Below are positions 8,401 to 17,239 of a stretch of 64,000 nt of DNA, piece by piece (the first letter of the stretch is position 1; the number at the start of each line of letters is the position of its first letter). The DNA is taken from contig CAVWAK010000056.1 of assembly GCA_963752745.1 (NCBI GenBank), positions 1-64,000 on the forward strand. The letters run 5' to 3'. This DNA comes from Thiogranum sp963752745 (GTDB taxonomy: Bacteria > Pseudomonadota > Gammaproteobacteria > DSM-19610). Under the pieces are notes generated by a model. It saw nothing but the letters and a program-made list of their open reading frames with translations, was not told the origin of the DNA and made no database searches. A program made the translations under genes and the position numbers.

Positions 8401-9727
8401 GCCTTCGCGACGCGACACCCCGGTCGTGATCGTTGGTAGTGGTTGGGCCGGGCTCGCTGCAGCCATCACACTCACCCGGCGCCAGATACCGGTACATTTA
8501 ATCGAGGCCGCACGTCAGCCAGGTGGCCGGGCGCGAACTGTACGTAGCGGCAACCTGGTAGTGGACAATGGCCAGCACCTGATGATCGGTGCCTACCAGT
8601 CCATGTTGAAACTGATGGAACAGATCGGGGTCGATACCGACACGGCCTTTGAGCGCCTGCCCCTGACACTTAAACTACTGAATGGCAGCAGGACCAGTCT
8701 ACTCCTGAAAACACCACGATTGCCGGCGCCCTGGCATCTGCTGGCGGCTATATTAACGGCGCACGGACTATCTGCGGCTGAACAGATCAAGGCATTGCGC
8801 TTTGGCCGTTATGTGCTGAAGCAAACGCTCCCCGCAGACGCAGACATCAGTGTTCTGGCACTGTTACACAGCCATGCGCAATCACCCGGCCTGATACGAA
8901 AACTCTGGGAACCGTTGTGTATCGCCACGCTGAATACGCCCGTCGACATCGCCTCGGCGCATTTGTTTATAAATGTACTGACCACGGCATTTGGCAGTCA
9001 TCAACAGCACGCGGACCTGCTGATACCACGTCGTGAACTCAGTGACCTGCTGCCCAGACCCGGCATCGCCTATCTGGAGCGGCACGGCGCACAAGTAGAA
9101 CTTGGACAAAGAGTCACATCGCTGGCTGTTGAAGATGACCGGGTTTGTGGCGTACTCATTGGCAATCGCCATATCGAATGCTCACAGGTTATCCTCGCCA
9201 CACCTCCAGTCATCAGCCGACGCCTGATTTCCCGACACAGCGCTTTAAACCCGCTGGCGCAACAATTGACCGGACTCGGGAATGAACCGATAGCAACTCT
9301 GTATTTGCAGTACTCCGAGGATACCAAGCTGGATATACCGATACTGGGACTGGAGAACAATGTCGGCCAATGGGTCTTCGACCGTCGTGTCTGCGGGCAG
9401 CCGGGCCTGATAGCCGTAGTAATCAGCGCGCGTGGTGAGCATAGTGCATTGACTGCCGATGCACTAACCGCCCAGGTTGTGAATGAACTCGCCACCTGTT
9501 TTCCACACTGGCCGGCACCAGAAAAAAAGCTGTTGCTGCGCGAAAAACGCGCCACCTTCTGTAGCCGTGTCGGTATTGATGTTATACGCCCGGACAACCG
9601 CACAGCTGTACAGGGCCTCTGGCTGGCCGGTGACTATACCAATACAGGATTACCCGCGACGCTGGAAAGTGCTGTTCGTAGCGGAAACGTCTGTGCACGG
9701 ACCATGCTTGGCCAGTCTATAGAGTGA
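8393..9727 (+). CDS. hpnE: Hydroxysqualene dehydroxylase HpnE
   Basis: The 444-residue flavoprotein of the amine-oxidase/phytoene-desaturase superfamily begins with the FAD dinucleotide motif VVIVGSGWAGLAAAITLTRR and PGGRARTV. It ends with the FAD-binding signature GLWLAGDYTNTGLPATLESA. HpnE reduces hydroxysqualene to squalene, completing the three-step route from farnesyl diphosphate. Squalene-hopene cyclase is not in this window, so hopanoid formation is inferred and needs shc elsewhere. Confidence 0.9.
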   Translation: MPEPSRRDTPVVIVGSGWAGLAAAITLTRRQIPVHLIEAARQPGGRARTVRSGNLVVDNGQHLMIGAYQSMLKLMEQIGVDTDTAFERLPLTLKLLNGSRTSLLLKTPRLPAPWHLLAAILTAHGLSAAEQIKALRFGRYVLKQTLPADADISVLALLHSHAQSPGLIRKLWEPLCIATLNTPVDIASAHLFINVLTTAFGSHQQHADLLIPRRELSDLLPRPGIAYLERHGAQVELGQRVTSLAVEDDRVCGVLIGNRHIECSQVILATPPVISRRLISRHSALNPLAQQLTGLGNEPIATLYLQYSEDTKLDIPILGLENNVGQWVFDRRVCGQPGLIAVVISARGEHSALTADALTAQVVNELATCFPHWPAPEKKLLLREKRATFCSRVGIDVIRPDNRTAVQGLWLAGDYTNTGLPATLESAVRSGNVCARTMLGQSIE

Positions 9728-9746
9728 ATCGTGATACACTGGCCGG

Positions 9747-10493
9747 ATGAAAATCCCTGGCGACTGGCAAGCCCCCGACAACTACCTTCAGGACCGCGTT
9801 ATCCTGATCACCGGAGCAGGCAATGGCATAGGTGCCGCCGTCTCGCTCGCCTGCGCTCGTCAGGGCGCAACGGTAATTTTGCTGGACAAAATTGTGCGCA
9901 ACCTCGAACAGGTCTATGACAGCATTGAAGCTGAGGGCGGCGCACAGCCAGCCATCTACCCCATGAATCTCGAAGGCGCCGCTGAAAAAGACTATCTGGA
10001 TCTTGCCGCTACCGTGGAAAATGAATTTGGCCGCCTGGATGGCCTGCTGCACAACGCCGCCATGCTCGGCGCACTGGTACCGATTGCCCATTTTGAAGCG
10101 GAGCTCTGGTACAAGATATTGCAGACCAACCTGAATGCCCCCTACCTGCTGACCCGTAGCTGCCTGGCTATGCTGATGAAAAGCGATGGCGCCTCGGTTG
10201 TTTTCAACTCGGACAAAGTCGGACGTAAAGGCAAGGCTTACTGGGGTGCCTATGGCGTAGCGAAAGCTGCCATGGAAAACTTCATGCAAGTGCTGGCCGA
10301 TGAAATGGAAACCAACACCAGCGTGCGCGCCAACAGCCTCGACCCCGGTCCGGTTGCCACCAGTTTAAGAAGCCTGGCCTACCCGGGTGAAAATCCCGAG
10401 CAGCTGGCGAAACCGGATGATGTGGTACGCCCTTTCCTCTACCTGCTGGGAAACGCAAGCCAGGGCATAACTGGTCAACAATTCGTAGTCTAG
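9747..10493 (+). CDS. yciK: YciK-type short-chain dehydrogenase
   Basis: The 248-residue SDR has the cofactor motif ILITGAGNGIGAAVSLACA, the NNAG-equivalent HNAAMLGALVPI and catalytic YGVAKAAMENF (Tyr-x3-Lys). The opening PGDWQAPDNYLQDRVILITG matches the YciK subgroup, for which no substrate is established. In Pseudomonas this gene directly follows ubiG-mupP. Here rmuC-hpnCDE sits between, suggesting an insertion into an ancestral cluster. It starts 19 nt after hpnE. Confidence 0.85.
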   Translation: MKIPGDWQAPDNYLQDRVILITGAGNGIGAAVSLACARQGATVILLDKIVRNLEQVYDSIEAEGGAQPAIYPMNLEGAAEKDYLDLAATVENEFGRLDGLLHNAAMLGALVPIAHFEAELWYKILQTNLNAPYLLTRSCLAMLMKSDGASVVFNSDKVGRKGKAYWGAYGVAKAAMENFMQVLADEMETNTSVRANSLDPGPVATSLRSLAYPGENPEQLAKPDDVVRPFLYLLGNASQGITGQQFVV

Positions 10494-10557
10494 CCTCCCT
10501 CAAATGGATGGTTTGTTTGCCATAAGCAGCGCTACATCAAGTTAACTGGAGAAATAT

Positions 10558-11031
10558 ATGTGCAGGTTTTGTTGGGCAACTGTGGTAATTCTGGCGGTGA
10601 TCTCGACCGGAATCACATACAAGTTTGTGTTTCAGGGTGACGTGACCGAAAGCAATGATGGCCGGACCGCTATCCTGCTTGACAAGAGCGAAAGAGACCT
10701 TGTGTTATCCGAGATGAGAGTGTTCCTGGAAAGCCTGCAACAGATCACCAGCGGAATTACCAACGATGATATGCAACTGGTCGCCACATCTGCGCGCAAA
10801 TCCGGCATGGCTGCGCAAGCTGAAGTACCCGGATCACTGGTCGGAAAGCTGCCGCTATCTTTTAAACAGCTCGGGTTTGATACACATACGAAGTTTGATG
10901 AACTGGCACTTGACGCTGAACAACTGGGCGACCGCGACCATACTCTGTCTCAAATGAACGCACTCCTTAATAACTGCGTAGCATGCCATGCGACCTATCG
11001 TTTCGAGATAAACAAATACGATAATATGTGA
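10558..11031 (+). CDS. Membrane-anchored/exported cytochrome c'-like protein
   Basis: The 157-residue protein has an N-terminal hydrophobic segment (WATVVILAVISTGITYKFVF) and a single heme motif NNCVACHATYRFE close to the C-terminus. This is the arrangement of class II (cytochrome c' / c556) four-helix-bundle cytochromes. GGAG lies 8 nt before the ATG. Such proteins act in the periplasm in electron transfer or NO binding. The axial ligand state cannot be predicted. It stands alone between yciK and a convergent thioredoxin-fold gene. Confidence 0.75.
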   Translation: MCRFCWATVVILAVISTGITYKFVFQGDVTESNDGRTAILLDKSERDLVLSEMRVFLESLQQITSGITNDDMQLVATSARKSGMAAQAEVPGSLVGKLPLSFKQLGFDTHTKFDELALDAEQLGDRDHTLSQMNALLNNCVACHATYRFEINKYDNM

Positions 11032-11089
11032 TTATGCTTGCCCGGGAAAAGTCTTCGCACAACAAACCTGCCACCAGGCGGTTCTTAAT

Positions 11090-12130
11090 CTAGTCCATTA
11101 AATCAATGTGTATGCCCTGCGCCTCCAGCGCATCGGCACGAGCCTGCACGAAACGCTGGAAGCTTGGCTGTTCCAGATAAGCACCGCCAAGCACATACTC
11201 CATGGCGGTCTGGGTATGAAATGATTTCAAATAAGCCTCGGTGCGAAACACTTCTTTGCCACCGGCGTCGAACATCACCATGCTGGGCACATACTGCACG
11301 TCGAGTTGGCGCGACCACTCGGCGGCCGTGGTCTGTTGGCCAGCGGGAGTCTGTAACGGTGTGTCTGCCCAGGTATCCAGCAAAACCACGTCAAACTGCT
11401 TCAACAGTGCGATACTTTCCTTACGCTTGAGAATATCGCCGTGCAATTCGTCACAGGCGTTGCAAGTTTTTTGTTCAAACAGCACCAACAGGGGTTTGTC
11501 ACCCGCGCGCTCGGCCAGCTGGTAGGGTGGCTGCAGATAGCTGCTGTCATGATGCAGCTTGCCGCTGGCCGCCACTGGAGATTGTTCTGCCCAGTACTCG
11601 CGAAAGGTTGTACTCTGCTCCTTGCGCTGACCGACAAAATCAATCACAGCACTGAACTTGTGCGGCGGGTAGTAACCGTTGAGACGCACCACCACTTCGC
11701 CCTGCTCGTCCAGCAGCAGCATGGTAGGCGTAAACATCACCTTAAGATCAGCGGCAAACTGCTTCTCAGACAAGCTCACTCCGGCAAAGTCGGTTACTTC
11801 TCGATCGCCCCAGATATTAATGGCAATGACATCGAAAAAAGTCTGCGTACTCTCACTGATATCCCGCAGGCTGAAGTTGGTTTCCAGCAACTTTTTGCAA
11901 TAGGGGCAACCGTCCTGGTAGAAATACAGCAATACGCGCTTGTTCCCTTTAGCCGCTTCGCTGACATCATCACGAATATCCAGGAATGATTGTTTAAACC
12001 AGGCCGGGTGCTCGTGATAACCCGGATTTACCAGGCCGGCACCAAGCTCATCTTGCGCGGCATACGGCATCCCTGTCGGCACAAGCCCAAAAACCATCAG
12101 GTTTAGCAAGAAAACGAGGCGTTTTGACAT
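11090..12130 (-). CDS. Exported tandem thioredoxin-fold protein
   Basis: The 346-residue product has a signal peptide (LVFLLNLMVFGLVPTGMPYA) and two thioredoxin-like domains. The first has YQDGCPYCKKLLETNF at about residue 80; the second has EQKTCNACDELHGDIL at about residue 225. Both active sites are CxxC, so it is probably a periplasmic dithiol oxidoreductase of the SoxW/DsbD-gamma style. ATG 12130 is chosen because an AGGAG lies 8 nt upstream and a signal peptide follows; a start at 12214 would bury it. Partner proteins are not evident. Confidence 0.7.
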   Translation of the reverse strand: MSKRLVFLLNLMVFGLVPTGMPYAAQDELGAGLVNPGYHEHPAWFKQSFLDIRDDVSEAAKGNKRVLLYFYQDGCPYCKKLLETNFSLRDISESTQTFFDVIAINIWGDREVTDFAGVSLSEKQFAADLKVMFTPTMLLLDEQGEVVVRLNGYYPPHKFSAVIDFVGQRKEQSTTFREYWAEQSPVAASGKLHHDSSYLQPPYQLAERAGDKPLLVLFEQKTCNACDELHGDILKRKESIALLKQFDVVLLDTWADTPLQTPAGQQTTAAEWSRQLDVQYVPSMVMFDAGGKEVFRTEAYLKSFHTQTAMEYVLGGAYLEQPSFQRFVQARADALEAQGIHIDLMD

Positions 12131-12405
12131 TGATGCAGCTCCTGGATAATGAATCCTGCTGGTTCGCAGTTTAGCTATGTTGTCTGGCCCGGCGGATACG
12201 CGCAAGTTCCTCAAGGCGGAAAATTGACGCTTGCCGCGCGGCTGCCGCCGGCAAAAAAGAACGTCGTATTTTTGACGTTACTCCGACACCCCAAACCAAG
12301 AACATTTTTATAATATTGATATAACTAGAGTTTATATCTCTATCAAGGTCATGGCATGAAAATCGCATTTTCCACACCATGCGACTGAAGCAACCGGAAG
12401 TCCCT

Positions 12406-13323
12406 ATGAATAAACAGCTGCACACCATTGCAGACACGTCGATCGGCGCATCACCAGCTGGTGATCGCTCCGTGCTGTCCGACCTGACCGCACGCAAGGC
12501 CCTGGAGATCACCCAGGCCCTGCAAACAAGCCTCGATCCCACGCGTCTGATAGAACTGTTCAGCATGGAAGCCGGCACCCTGATCGTTCATCAGGGTCTT
12601 CGTTACGGGAATGACGAGCTCGACCTGGAAGTAAAACTCGGCAATCAGGCACGTCACAGCTGCACCTACAAGCTGAACATCGGTGACGAACCTTTAGGCA
12701 AGCTGACCTTCAGACGCAACCAGAAATTTACCGAAGCCGAAACCGAAGCGATAGAGCAATTACTGTGCAGCCTGCTCTACCCGCTGAGAAACGCGCTTCT
12801 CTACCAGGACGCCTTACAGCTCGCCCAGAAAGACCCGCTGACCGGAATCTGCAACCGTGCTGCGCTGGACGAAATGATGCAGCGTGAACTTAGTCACGCG
12901 CGCCGCCAGGGTTCAAGCTGTGCCATGCTGATCCTGGATATTGATCACTTCAAGGCGATCAACGACAGGTACGGGCACATTATTGGTGACTGCGCCCTGA
13001 AAAGTGTCGCGAACATGATGAAAACCTGCAAACGAGATGGCGATTTGCTGTTCCGTTATGGTGGCGAGGAATTCGTAATACTGATGCGTGATACCGATCA
13101 GGACGGTGCATTGCTGCTTGCCGAACGCATTCGCGATTATATCGAGAACAATTCCTGCAATTGTTCTGGCGCCGATCTCAACATGACTGCCAGCATGGGT
13201 GTCAGCATACTGCAAGATAATGACAGCCCGGTTTCGCTGTTCGCACGTGCCGACCAGGCTTTGTACAGCGCCAAGCGCAATGGCCGCAACCAGGTGTGCA
13301 TGTCTGAACAGGCTATGCAGTAA
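12406..13323 (+). CDS. GGDEF diguanylate cyclase with GAF-like N-terminal region
   Basis: The product of about 305 residues carries a C-terminal GGDEF domain with DIDHFKAINDRYGH and an active-site RYGGEEFVILMR. The inhibitory I-site RDGD lies exactly five residues before GGEEF, so product inhibition is expected. Residues about 30-150 resemble a GAF-type sensor (LEVKLGNQARHSCTYKLNIG, EQLLCSLLYPLRNALLYQDA). It lacks membrane segments. The ATG at 12379 would add nine residues; 12406 is preferred on N-terminal composition, without strong evidence. Confidence 0.88.
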   Translation: MNKQLHTIADTSIGASPAGDRSVLSDLTARKALEITQALQTSLDPTRLIELFSMEAGTLIVHQGLRYGNDELDLEVKLGNQARHSCTYKLNIGDEPLGKLTFRRNQKFTEAETEAIEQLLCSLLYPLRNALLYQDALQLAQKDPLTGICNRAALDEMMQRELSHARRQGSSCAMLILDIDHFKAINDRYGHIIGDCALKSVANMMKTCKRDGDLLFRYGGEEFVILMRDTDQDGALLLAERIRDYIENNSCNCSGADLNMTASMGVSILQDNDSPVSLFARADQALYSAKRNGRNQVCMSEQAMQ

Positions 13324-13329
13324 AGTTCT

Positions 13330-13359
13330 GCCGGGGACAGGGTTAAACCTGTCCCCGGC
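13330..13359. terminator. Bidirectional hairpin between convergent genes
   Basis: A perfect 12-bp stem with a 6-nt GTTAAA loop lies between the stop of the GGDEF gene and the stop of the converging FMN reductase gene. No long T-run follows on either side, so termination would be weak or the hairpin may protect 3' ends. Confidence 0.5.
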
Positions 13360-13364
13360 GCTAT

Positions 13365-13979
13365 TCACATTCCGTTCTTGAAAACACTCAGGTCTGCCGC
13401 TCCGCTTTCACGCACCTTGCGCAGAGCAACTGCGTATTCTTTTAAAACACCCAGCGCATAAGCAAAACGTGAGCGGAAATATTGATCTGCGTCGGGGTTG
13501 TTATCCGCCTCGTTTTCATTCAGTACGCTTTCCACATTGCGTACAATAATCTGTTCAGGGATATAACAGATACGATTATTCTTGTAGCTGCTCATACGCA
13601 GTTCCGCAACGGGGTAAGCACCACCATCAGCGGACGATACGGTGACAATCAGCGCGGGTTTGTGGGCCAGCTCACCCTTGCCCCACATTAGAAAAAAGTT
13701 TTTCAGGCCGGACGGCACCTGACCGTGCCATTCCGGCGCAATCACCACAAACCCGTCACTGGAAGCCAGCTGTTCCGAAATCGGCTGCAGGCGCTCCTGC
13801 CACTCCGGATTCCCGTCCCAGATGCTTTCGTCCCACAGGGGTAGTGGATTGCCTTTCAGGGAATAGAGCCAGGTCTCGTCACAAAGCGCCTTTTCGCTCA
13901 GCGTGTCCTGAATATATCGTGCAACTTTCTCACTCTGGGAGTTCTTACGACTACTGCCGCTGATAATGCATATTTTCAT
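13365..13979 (-). CDS. NAD(P)H-dependent FMN reductase family protein
   Basis: The 204-residue flavodoxin-like protein starts with the FMN-phosphate loop ISGSSRKNSQSEKVARYI. It has VIAPEWHGQVPSGLKNFFLMW, typical of the NADPH-dependent FMN reductase / azoreductase family. It is the third gene of a minus-strand operon after a thioredoxin and a diguanylate cyclase, with a 21-nt gap. The true substrate (FMN, quinone or chromate) is not predictable. Confidence 0.8.
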   Translation of the reverse strand: MKICIISGSSRKNSQSEKVARYIQDTLSEKALCDETWLYSLKGNPLPLWDESIWDGNPEWQERLQPISEQLASSDGFVVIAPEWHGQVPSGLKNFFLMWGKGELAHKPALIVTVSSADGGAYPVAELRMSSYKNNRICYIPEQIIVRNVESVLNENEADNNPDADQYFRSRFAYALGVLKEYAVALRKVRESGAADLSVFKNGM

Positions 13980-14000
13980 TTAATCCTGCCTCGACCGATC

Positions 14001-15026
14001 CTAATCCTCGTAAGCAATCACCCGATTGCGCCCGCGCTGCTTTGCCTCGAACAACGCCTTGTCGGCACGCTGGAGCACTTCGCCCGGAGTGTCACCGGGG
14101 CGAATGCAGTCGTAACCGATACTCACAGTAACATCTCCCAATGGCTCCCCGGTGTCCGTCCGTTTCAGGTTGCTTTCATCAACTTGCTGACGGATTGTTT
14201 CTGCGACACTTTTCACACCTGCCCGCGGCGCATTCTCGATAATCACAGCAAACTCGTCACCACCAAAGCGTGCCACCAGATCCTTGCCCTTGAAATTCTT
14301 TTTCAGGACGGATGCAACAAACTGCAGAACCTTATCACCAATCTGGTGGCCATGATTGTCGTTGATGGCCTTGAAGTGATCAATATCAATCATTAGCAGG
14401 CATATGTTCTTCAACTGCTGCAAGGTATCATCAAGCGTATCAGCCAGCCGCTCATCAAAGGCACGCCGGTTTGAGAGGCTCGTCAGCGGATCCTTTACAG
14501 CTTCCTTGCGAACCTGATCGAGTTCTGCGCGCAACTTGTCAACTTCATCGGCACGGTCCTTCAGCGCACCCCTGATACTGCTGTTTGACTCGGACATTGC
14601 CCGCGTATCAGTCAGTATGGTGCGTACCACTTTGCGAATATCGCGGATATCATCGGCACTTTCCAAACGGGTGCTGCAACTGTTTAGCACGGCACTGTAG
14701 TTATTCAGATCCAGACCGGCATCAAGCACAATCTGAATAATGTCGCCAAGTAATCGACAAAACTCGATCTCAATCTTTTCCAGCACATCTACACCAGGCG
14801 TTGCAACATAGCGCATAAACAGTGCTTTGGCTCTTGCAGGGTCGTAGATTTCCTTGCCAGACTCGATTTTTTCAAGTGCCGCCACCAGTTCCTCCGAACG
14901 CCCAAGGTGAAACTCGTACCAGAGCGCGTAGTTGATGGGGTTCATCGGGATATTCAACCGTGTCATCAGTGGGAATACCAGGCGAGCGATCTCCTGGGCA
15001 TGTCCAATGTCGCAAGGATAATCCAT
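14001..15026 (-). CDS. GGDEF diguanylate cyclase
   Basis: The 341-residue soluble protein has a helical N-terminal sensor region (to about residue 175, ending in a coiled-coil linker) and a GGDEF domain with DIDHFKAINDNHGHQIGD and ARFGGDEFAVIIE. The I-site position reads KGKD rather than RxxD, so feedback inhibition may be lost. The N-terminal pattern (PMNPINYALWYEFHLGRSEEL) is that of a recurring GGDEF-associated domain of unknown ligand. It lies 4 nt after the thioredoxin gene. Confidence 0.88.
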   Translation of the reverse strand: MDYPCDIGHAQEIARLVFPLMTRLNIPMNPINYALWYEFHLGRSEELVAALEKIESGKEIYDPARAKALFMRYVATPGVDVLEKIEIEFCRLLGDIIQIVLDAGLDLNNYSAVLNSCSTRLESADDIRDIRKVVRTILTDTRAMSESNSSIRGALKDRADEVDKLRAELDQVRKEAVKDPLTSLSNRRAFDERLADTLDDTLQQLKNICLLMIDIDHFKAINDNHGHQIGDKVLQFVASVLKKNFKGKDLVARFGGDEFAVIIENAPRAGVKSVAETIRQQVDESNLKRTDTGEPLGDVTVSIGYDCIRPGDTPGEVLQRADKALFEAKQRGRNRVIAYED

Positions 15027-15030
15027 TCCA

Positions 15031-15402
15031 TTAGCGTCCTATTTCTGGCAGATCAAGATGCGTCTGCAAAAACTCCACGATCTGGGTCCGGGATCGTGCG
15101 CCACTGAATCGGGCAACTTCTTCGGCATGGTTCACCAGCATCACTGTCGGGAAACCTCGCACCCGATAGTGGCCAGCCAACTTCATATTTTCGCCCTGAT
15201 CTACTTCCAGTTTAGCCAGTCCGATGCAATCCTGCAGATCGTGGCAGACTTTCTCCAGCACTGGCGCTATAACCAGGCAGGGGGCGCACCATTCAGCCCA
15301 GAAATCTACCAGTATCGGACGCTGATGAGACGCCTCGCTGACATCGCGATCAAATGTTTGTAGAGAAGTATTGATCACCCTGGATTTGCCAGACTCAATC
15401 AT
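15031..15402 (-). CDS. Thioredoxin-like protein (WCAPC active site)
   Basis: The 123-residue cytoplasmic thioredoxin-fold protein has DFWAEWCAPCLVIAPVLEKV and the cis-proline region GFPTVMLV. The redox motif is CAPC instead of CGPC, which should shift the redox potential. It heads the minus-strand operon with a diguanylate cyclase and an FMN reductase, suggesting redox-linked signalling, which is inferred from gene order only. Confidence 0.85.
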   Translation of the reverse strand: MIESGKSRVINTSLQTFDRDVSEASHQRPILVDFWAEWCAPCLVIAPVLEKVCHDLQDCIGLAKLEVDQGENMKLAGHYRVRGFPTVMLVNHAEEVARFSGARSRTQIVEFLQTHLDLPEIGR

Positions 15403-15447
15403 GAAGTAATACCGCTAACCTACTGCTTTTATTGTTATATTAAGACC

Positions 15448-15474
15448 AAAAAAAGGCAGCGCGAAGCTGCCTTT
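15448..15474 (-). terminator. Intrinsic terminator of the 41-aa gene
   Basis: Read on the minus strand, this is GGCAGC, loop TTCGC, GCTGCC, then seven T residues. It lies about 28 nt after the stop of the small gene and before the thioredoxin start, so it isolates that gene as its own transcription unit. Confidence 0.85.
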
Positions 15475-15501
15475 AGTTGCATTCGTAGCCCGCCTTCTGG
15501 C

Positions 15502-15627
15502 TTACATGCCCGCGTCAAAAGTCATGACAATCGTTGCCACTACACCGACCAGCAGTACGGCACTTATTTTCACAAAGCTAGTTACGCGACAATAGCGGCA
15601 CGCAGCACACTGCTTCAGTTTATTCAT
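15502..15627 (-). CDS. 41-residue Cys-rich single-span membrane protein
   Basis: This small gene reads MNKLKQCAACRYCRVTSFVK, then a hydrophobic stretch ISAVLLVGVVATIVMTF and DAGM-stop. It combines three N-terminal cysteines (CAACRYC) with one transmembrane helix. Support comes from a strong intrinsic terminator just downstream, an AT-rich TATTATAT-type -10 region upstream and the sensible membrane-protein composition. A clear Shine-Dalgarno is lacking (only GGGAT). The cysteines could bind a metal or take part in redox chemistry, but no family is recognised. Confidence 0.55.
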   Translation of the reverse strand: MNKLKQCAACRYCRVTSFVKISAVLLVGVVATIVMTFDAGM

Positions 15628-15701
15628 AATCCCGACCCGTTTACTTTGTTATATAATAGTTATATTTGCGCGCGGCATTATACTTCTAAAACTGGACCAG
15701 A

Positions 15702-17174
15702 TCAAATATGCTGATGCCAGAAAGCTTCTGACATGCCAAGCACCGTGGCTTCGCTATCGGTGGCTTCGGCCGCCAATTTGTAAGCCACGTAGTATTTGTA
15801 GACATGCGCCACGTAGCGAACCGGCTCACGCCCCACCAGCTTGCTGGCGGCCAGCTCAACGTTTAGAAACCACACATCCGGATCGAGGCCCATTTTCTCA
15901 GCCTGAGCGCGCATTTTCCGCACCTTTGCGGGACCCGCGTTATAAGCCGCCCAGGTAAAGGCCAGCTGATTTTCCGGTGTGATTGCCGGGTCACTGAAAT
16001 AACGCTCTCGCAGAAAAGCCAGATATTTCGCGGCCGCGTGAATATTGTTCTCCAGTTTATCCACATTTTTGATATTCACGTTCTTGTCTGCTGCCGTCGA
16101 CGGCAGGACCTGCATGATGCCTACTGCACCACGATGGCTCTTCTTGCGATTGTCCAGCCCGGACTCCTGATAAGCCTGCCCTGCGAGCGCCCACGTATCG
16201 AAACCATAGCGTTGTCCGTACTTGTCGAACAATGCGAGCAGGCTTTCAAGCCGCTTGAGTTCCGATCTGCTGATCGGATTTTTTATCCAGCGGGTGTCCT
16301 TGTAATACCGTTTGAAGAGCATGTTACCAAGCAACGTCCCCTTCTTTACTTTTTCAGCAAACACATTGAGGCTTTTAAGCAGCTCGGGGTTCTGTTTGCG
16401 CACTGCCCAGCCCACCCTGTTTCCGGCGGAAACGGCCAGTTCTTCGTATACACGAATATCGGGAAGCAGTTTTTTCCACAGTCTTGCGATATAGCCATCT
16501 ACTACCGTGATTTTTACCGTACCGGCATTCACCATTTCGAGAATATCATCAGACAACAAGTGTGGATCGGCCTGTTTTATTGTGACAGGTGTGAGCCCTT
16601 GTTTTATGAACCGCTTGTTGAGCGACTTCACGTGTTCAACATAGCTACTGCCGTTTAGCACGTAAATCGATTTACCGGACAAATCCTCGATCGACTCGAG
16701 CTTGCCGACATTTTTGTTCGCCACCACCAGCTCATTGACACTCCAGCTACCGCCGGTGGCGAATGACACCTGTTTTTTCCTCTGTGGCGTAATGGTTAGA
16801 AAGTCTGCCGCTATATCTCCGCGGCCTGCACGCAGTGCAGGTATTAGCTCGTTGAATGTGACGGGAATATAAGTGACGTGTACCCGGTCCTCTTCACGCC
16901 CGGCACCTTTGTTCAGATACCTGGCGTATTCATTCAGGAATTCAACCTGAATACCTTTGGCGCCACCCTGGTGAAAAAAGAAATCGGTACGGCTATAGGT
17001 AACCAGGGCCCGAATAACTTTTCGTTTTCGGATTTCCGGGAGGTCGCCCTTGAAGATACCGGTGTAACCCGGAATATTTTCGACATCGTCAACAGCCCCG
17101 CTTCCTGCGGGCAATGCCAGCACACTGATCAGGACAACCACCAGATAGAAGGAACGGGTACGCCATATGTTCAT
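15702..17174 (-). CDS. mltF: MltF-like membrane-associated lytic transglycosylase
   Basis: The 490-residue exported protein has an N-terminal signal sequence and a periplasmic solute-binding type 3 domain at about residues 50-290. A C-terminal SLT lytic transglycosylase domain follows (GQAYQESGLDNRKKSHRG, then AVGIMQVLPSTA and AFTWAAYNAGPAKVRKM). The catalytic Glu is in QESGLD. This is the MltF layout, which cleaves peptidoglycan with the SBP domain as a muropeptide-responsive regulator. No lipobox cysteine is seen in the signal region, so anchoring differs from, or is looser than, typical lipoprotein transglycosylases. Confidence 0.88.
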   Translation of the reverse strand: MNIWRTRSFYLVVVLISVLALPAGSGAVDDVENIPGYTGIFKGDLPEIRKRKVIRALVTYSRTDFFFHQGGAKGIQVEFLNEYARYLNKGAGREEDRVHVTYIPVTFNELIPALRAGRGDIAADFLTITPQRKKQVSFATGGSWSVNELVVANKNVGKLESIEDLSGKSIYVLNGSSYVEHVKSLNKRFIKQGLTPVTIKQADPHLLSDDILEMVNAGTVKITVVDGYIARLWKKLLPDIRVYEELAVSAGNRVGWAVRKQNPELLKSLNVFAEKVKKGTLLGNMLFKRYYKDTRWIKNPISRSELKRLESLLALFDKYGQRYGFDTWALAGQAYQESGLDNRKKSHRGAVGIMQVLPSTAADKNVNIKNVDKLENNIHAAAKYLAFLRERYFSDPAITPENQLAFTWAAYNAGPAKVRKMRAQAEKMGLDPDVWFLNVELAASKLVGREPVRYVAHVYKYYVAYKLAAEATDSEATVLGMSEAFWHQHI

Positions 17175-17239
17175 GTCTGCAAGCGTACAGCTACACCAGG
17201 GCCTCTCGCAACTGACGGCGTTTAACCGTTAAACGTTGG

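Noticed and set aside
11441..11989. 182-codon plus-strand frame opposite the tandem thioredoxin-fold gene
   Set aside because: The opposite strand has a signal peptide and two CxxC active sites; this frame shows no domain.
12171..12578. 135-codon minus-strand frame over the GGDEF gene start
   Set aside because: Low-complexity Arg/Ser/Ala composition, no ribosome-binding site, overlaps a clear diguanylate cyclase.
13330..13359. Palindrome as an insertion-sequence remnant
   Set aside because: No transposase fragment or target duplication nearby; position between two converging stops fits a terminator-like hairpin.
16038..16658. 206-codon plus-strand frame opposite mltF
   Set aside because: Lies entirely within the SLT/SBP-coding region and has no recognisable feature.
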